DNA of 6,232 nucleotides, taken from assembly GCA_024680445.1 (NCBI GenBank), contig JAILCJ010000188.1, positions 1-6,232 on the forward strand, given 5' to 3'. Of this stretch, positions 6,223 through 6,232 are shown one piece after another. Position numbers and translations under genes: made by a program. The stretch is from Campylobacter sp. (GTDB lineage: Bacteria; Campylobacterota; Campylobacteria; Campylobacterales; Campylobacteraceae). How positions within the stretch are numbered: the stretch's first letter is position 1; the number at the start of each line of letters is the position of its first letter. The notes under the pieces were generated by a model. It did not search any database. It was not told the origin of the DNA and worked only from the letters and a program-made list of their open reading frames with translations.

Positions 6223-6232
6223 AATTTTTACT

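Overview
The window looks like chromosomal DNA from an epsilonproteobacterium, most likely a Campylobacter. The grounds are AT-rich sequence with dense A/T runs, a TGCTAAAAT-type extended -10 box, very tight gene packing with TTG starts, and recognisable relatives of Campylobacter/Helicobacter proteins, such as the short ~450-residue malate:quinone oxidoreductase. The species cannot be fixed from this sequence. No RNA gene, insertion sequence or CRISPR array is visible.

Layout. Positions 46-4209 hold four genes on the + strand, spaced like an operon. They are a malate:quinone oxidoreductase-type flavoprotein (mqo), a TRIC/UPF0126 (YicG-like) membrane protein, acetylornithine aminotransferase (argD), and a MidA/NDUFAF7-family SAM methyltransferase. 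The gaps are 43 nt, 3 nt and a 4-nt overlap, so the last three are almost certainly co-transcribed and probably translationally coupled. A 63-nt intergenic stretch with a hairpin terminator separates them from a convergent gene on the - strand (4273-6081). That gene encodes a 602-residue protein with an N-terminal pentapeptide-type beta-helix and a six-helix membrane domain. Its promoter region (6082-6232) carries a good extended -10 box and two perfect palindromes with the same 14-bp-class core.

How the genes may work together. Mqo feeds electrons from malate into the menaquinone pool. MidA relatives in mitochondria methylate a complex I subunit. ArgD makes arginine (and possibly lysine/peptidoglycan) precursors, and the TRIC protein probably moves K+ or another small solute. 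No single pathway joins all four, so the + strand cluster reads as a mixed housekeeping operon. The - strand gene is the least understood part of the window. It has a cysteine-rich 11-residue Phe repeat, a cytoplasmic helical linker of a type seen in other pentapeptide membrane proteins, and a ~105-residue segment predicted to be periplasmic and free of cysteine.
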